Made by a program: the position numbers and the translations under genes
Assembly: GCA_018303575.1 (NCBI GenBank)
Contig: JAGVXW010000010.1
Coordinates: 1 to 30,091 of the forward strand
DNA: 30,091 nucleotides
Direction: 5' to 3'
Source: Candidatus Woesearchaeota archaeon
GTDB lineage: Archaea; Nanobdellota; Nanobdellia; Woesearchaeales; WJIZ01
The notes under the pieces: generated by a model
The model's database searches: none
Told to the model about the DNA's origin: nothing
What the model saw: only the letters and a program-made list of their open reading frames with translations
Shown here: in pieces, positions 28,007 through 30,091 of the stretch
Numbering within the stretch: the stretch's first letter is position 1
Layout of the letters: each line of letters begins with the position of its first letter

Positions 28007-29230
28007 ATGATTCCGGAACTCGCGTTGCTGCTGGTGCTGATCGCGCTCTCATTCTTTTTCTCCTTGTCAGAGACCGCCATCGTCGCGTGCTCGCGCTTCA
28101 AGATCAAGTATTTTGTCCAGCAGCACCGCCCGGGAAGCAAGACCCTGGAGAAGCTGAAGGACAACCTGCATCGCACGGTCTCGGCCCTGCTCATAGCCAA
28201 TAATGTCGTGAATCTTGCCGCTGCCGCGTACGTCACGACGCTCACGCTGAAGCAGTTCGGCGACGCGTATGTCGCGATTGCCACCGGCATCCTCACCTTT
28301 GTCCTCGTGCTCATCGCGGAAGTAGTCCCAAAAAGCGTCGCGATCGCCTACCCGGGAACGATCGCCCTCACCGTCGCTCCCATAGTCTATGTGCTGAGGC
28401 TCGCGCTCTCCCCCATCGTTTTTGTCTTCGACTTCATCGTGCAGAACGTCTTCCGCTTCAAACCGGTGCCGCCGCAGATCACAGAAGAAGAGGTGAGGAG
28501 CATCATCGATCTCGCGAAGGAAGAGGGCGGCATCGACGTAGAGGAGAAGGAGATGATCCATCGCATCTTCAAGTTTGATGACACCGAAGTGGATGACATC
28601 AAAGTGCCGCGCATGGACATGGTGACGCTGGATTCCAGGAAGAAGCTCAGGGACGCGCTCGACCTGGTGAAGAAGAAGGGCCACGCGCGCATCCCCATCA
28701 GCGGAGGAAGCAAAGATAAGATTGTGGGCATCTTCTATTACAAGGACGCGGCAGAACAAGTACGGCTCCTAGATCTTGATGTTCCTATTACGAAGCTCAT
28801 GCGGCCCGCGATCTTCGTGCCTGAAACAAAAAAGCTCAATGAGATGCTGAAGCTCTTCCAGAAGCAGAAGCAGCACATGGCCATCATCGTGGACGAGCAC
28901 GGCGGCGTCTCTGGAGTCGTCACGCTCGAGGACTGCGTAGAGGAGCTCGTCGGCGACATCTCGGACGAGAGCGAACCCGTTGAGCCGCTAATTGTGAGGA
29001 GGAGCCAGCGCAGCTGGCGCATCCTCGGCAAGGCTCCTATTGGTGAAGTGAACCGCAGGCTCCGCATCCAGCTCCCCGTAGAAAAAGGCTATGACACGCT
29101 GTCGGGTTTCCTACTCCATTCCCTTGGAGCCATCCCGCAGCAGGACTCCGAAGTAGACTTGAATGGAGTGAAGTTCAAGATCGGCAAGGTCGAGGGCAAC
29201 CGGATTCTGGAAGTGGCGGTGAGAAAATGA
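28007..29230 (+). CDS. CNNM/CorC-type membrane transporter with CBS pair
   Basis: The 407-residue protein has the DUF21/CNNM membrane domain (hydrophobic segments about 3-23, 60-78, 85-108 and 116-142) with LSETAIVACSRFK and the conserved EVVPKSVAI. Linker sequence TEEEVRSIIDLAKEEGGIDV leads into two CBS domains (about 195-320; KVPRMDMVTLD, HARIPISG, MAIIVDEHGGVSGVVTLEDC). The CorC_HlyC domain follows (about 330-405; GYDTLSGFLLHSLGAIP). The family is linked to magnesium/cobalt or sodium-coupled divalent cation export, with adenine nucleotides sensed by the CBS pair; the older 'hemolysin' label is misleading. It has a leaderless TATA box, and its stop overlaps the next gene by ATGA. Confidence 0.93.
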   Translation: MIPELALLLVLIALSFFFSLSETAIVACSRFKIKYFVQQHRPGSKTLEKLKDNLHRTVSALLIANNVVNLAAAAYVTTLTLKQFGDAYVAIATGILTFVLVLIAEVVPKSVAIAYPGTIALTVAPIVYVLRLALSPIVFVFDFIVQNVFRFKPVPPQITEEEVRSIIDLAKEEGGIDVEEKEMIHRIFKFDDTEVDDIKVPRMDMVTLDSRKKLRDALDLVKKKGHARIPISGGSKDKIVGIFYYKDAAEQVRLLDLDVPITKLMRPAIFVPETKKLNEMLKLFQKQKQHMAIIVDEHGGVSGVVTLEDCVEELVGDISDESEPVEPLIVRRSQRSWRILGKAPIGEVNRRLRIQLPVEKGYDTLSGFLLHSLGAIPQQDSEVDLNGVKFKIGKVEGNRILEVAVRK

Positions 29231-29577
29231 AAGAGCTCAGAAAGATAGTTTACCTGTATGTAGCACGATCTCGGCTCGCTGAATTAATTGAAGCTGGAAT
29301 CGCCAATGAAGACCGGCTGAAAGAAAATGAAAAAGAAATCTTCGCAATTCTTCCTATCTTAAAGAAAGGCGTTATGGATCCTGGTTTCCTCTCAGCCTTA
29401 AAGAAAGTCATAGAAGAATTAAAAGAGGAAGAAAGGGCTTTGCTGACAGAACCGCATGCCGATGAAATGGTAAATGCTTTCCTCTTTGATATGAAGCGAA
29501 ATGGGATAGTGGATAGTGAAGAGGTAAAGAGATTCAAAGAAAAGTTTTCTCAAGAAGGGATTGAAATCTATATCTGA
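29227..29577 (+). CDS. Small helical protein of unknown function
   Basis: Unrecognised 116-residue charged protein, predicted almost wholly helical: LRKIVYLYVARSRLAELIEA, LKENEKEIFAILPILKKGVM, ALKKVIEELKEEERALL, then ADEMVNAFLFDMKRNGIVD. No cysteines and no membrane segment. The ATG overlaps the transporter stop by four bases, so it is translated with it and may act on or with it; that link is inference. Base composition is A/T-richer than the transporter gene. Confidence 0.7.
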   Translation: MKELRKIVYLYVARSRLAELIEAGIANEDRLKENEKEIFAILPILKKGVMDPGFLSALKKVIEELKEEERALLTEPHADEMVNAFLFDMKRNGIVDSEEVKRFKEKFSQEGIEIYI

Positions 29578-29739
29578 GGGAAAAGCCCCATTTGCAGATT
29601 TCCCAAGAGTAGACTCTGGTTGATTCTGAAGTGGGGCGTATTTCCTAGGATTGCATGTTTTTTAAATTCGGATATGGACTGGCCTCCTCAGCACCAAGAG
29701 AGCAAGAGCTAGAGGCGTTTGACAGATGAATGTACCTGG
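29578..29739. other. Gap between the operon end and the transposase gene
   Basis: No gene is supported. GGGAAA (29579-29584) and TTTCCC (29600-29605) could pair as a weak terminator stem. A TTTTTTAAA stretch at 29659-29667 resembles a TATA box but has no gene start at the right distance. The distal end of the insertion sequence should lie here; I could not locate its terminal repeat. Confidence 0.3.
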
Positions 29740-30091
29740 CTAAGGCGGTGGCTTGACAATCTCACCTAGCGAGGTGAGAAAGCAGTGAAGGGATGTGCAA
29801 AGGGCCACCATCAGGTGCTTGACAAACGTTCGCAAACTCCAGTGAAGGGCGAAAACGAGTCTTTGCGCTTGCCAGAGGGCAAACAAGAAGAAAGAGAGCA
29901 CTACCGAGAAGAGCCGCATTCGTGGATTGCGGCTGCTCGTCGGCAACTGAACTCTATCCGCATCTTTGAAGATGTTCTCCAGGTCCCAACGGTTGAGATA
30001 CATTGCAAGAAGCTGCCGCGCTGTTTTATTCTCGATGTTTGAAGCCAGAAGGTAGGTTCGATTCTTCGTGTCCTTAGCGACGTGGACGGTC
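29740..30091 (-). CDS. IS4-like DDE transposase, 3' part, cut by the window edge
   Basis: The minus-strand frame is open from the window end (TVHVAKDTKNRTYLLASNI) to the stop at 29740, 116 residues. It holds the C-terminal transposase signature YLNRWDLENIFKDADR, i.e. the Y-2-R-3-E part of the YREK motif with the catalytic glutamate (third acid of DDE), then PTSSRNPRMRLF and a hydrophobic FFLFALW. The first two catalytic aspartates would lie outside the window. An 8-bp perfect hairpin with loop AGCG (29760-29779) lies near the 3' end of the gene. Whether the element is complete cannot be judged. Confidence 0.8.
   Translation of the reverse strand, partial: TVHVAKDTKNRTYLLASNIENKTARQLLAMYLNRWDLENIFKDADRVQLPTSSRNPRMRLFSVVLSFFLFALWQAQRLVFALHWSLRTFVKHLMVALCTSLHCFLTSLGEIVKPPP

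Noticed and set aside
29785..30042. 85-codon plus-strand frame at the right edge
   Set aside because: Antisense of the transposase frame, which has the YREK-like signature.
1..30091. CRISPR arrays, rRNA genes and tRNA genes
   Set aside because: No regularly spaced direct repeats, no rRNA-like stretch and no cloverleaf were seen by eye; a tRNAscan-SE/Infernal run would settle it.

Overview
The window is archaeal chromosome. Direct signs are a full transcription factor B (14278-15201, minus), archaeal-type prolyl- and arginyl-tRNA synthetases, an aspartate carbamoyltransferase regulatory chain with its zinc site, TruD, and an archaeal promoter style. That style is an A/T-only TATA box whose centre lies about 25-27 nt before the start codon of most stand-alone genes, so their mRNAs should be leaderless. 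Genes inside operons instead overlap by ATGA, sometimes with a Shine-Dalgarno-like motif. The small catalytic-only Ogt, the tandem-duplicated Lrp regulator, the 26-residue zinc ribbon and the tight packing suggest a DPANN-type archaeon (Woesearchaeota-like). That placement is inference; 'archaeon' is secure.

Layout. 199-699 is a four-helix membrane protein. 700-1048 has no gene but holds a strongly structured segment (707-810) and two perfect hairpins (882-902, 905-948). 1049-6618 is a seven-gene operon pyrB-pyrI-pyrD-pyrK-pyrC-pyrE-pyrF, which takes carbamoyl phosphate and aspartate to UMP; carbamoyl-phosphate synthase is not here. Next come a secreted beta-propeller lipoprotein, a thioredoxin-reductase-like flavoprotein, an unrecognised minus-strand gene (9700-10596) and a double Lrp/AsnC regulator. 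11713-12977 holds an Mtq2/HemK-like methyltransferase overlapping a small RIO/Bud32-like kinase, which runs tail to tail into a GT-C glycosyltransferase. That gene is divergent from ogt, and ogt converges on tfb.

15329-16672 carries two adjacent minus-strand genes that are clear paralogues of each other and of no family I recognise. They are followed by a ParA ATPase with an inverted repeat at its predicted transcription start, an AbrB-like ORF and proS. 19353-23662 mixes a small possible antitoxin ORF, a 24-bp palindrome, fused ribD, an A/T-rich NYN-domain gene with an inserted zinc ribbon, a SAM methyltransferase, ribB, and a purine nucleoside/MTA phosphorylase broken by a stop codon and a frameshift. 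23702-29577 is housekeeping again: truD, argS, a 26-residue zinc ribbon, an AlkD-like HEAT protein, an unknown gene, a CNNM/CorC-type CBS transporter and a small helical protein. The right edge (29740-30091) is the 3' part of an IS4-like transposase.

No rRNA, tRNA or CRISPR array was recognised. The most unusual points are the unknown paralogous pair, two palindromic TATA boxes that each appear to serve two divergent leaderless genes, the promoter-bearing zinc-ribbon microprotein, and palindromic elements lying inside or next to genes, including inside coding sequences.
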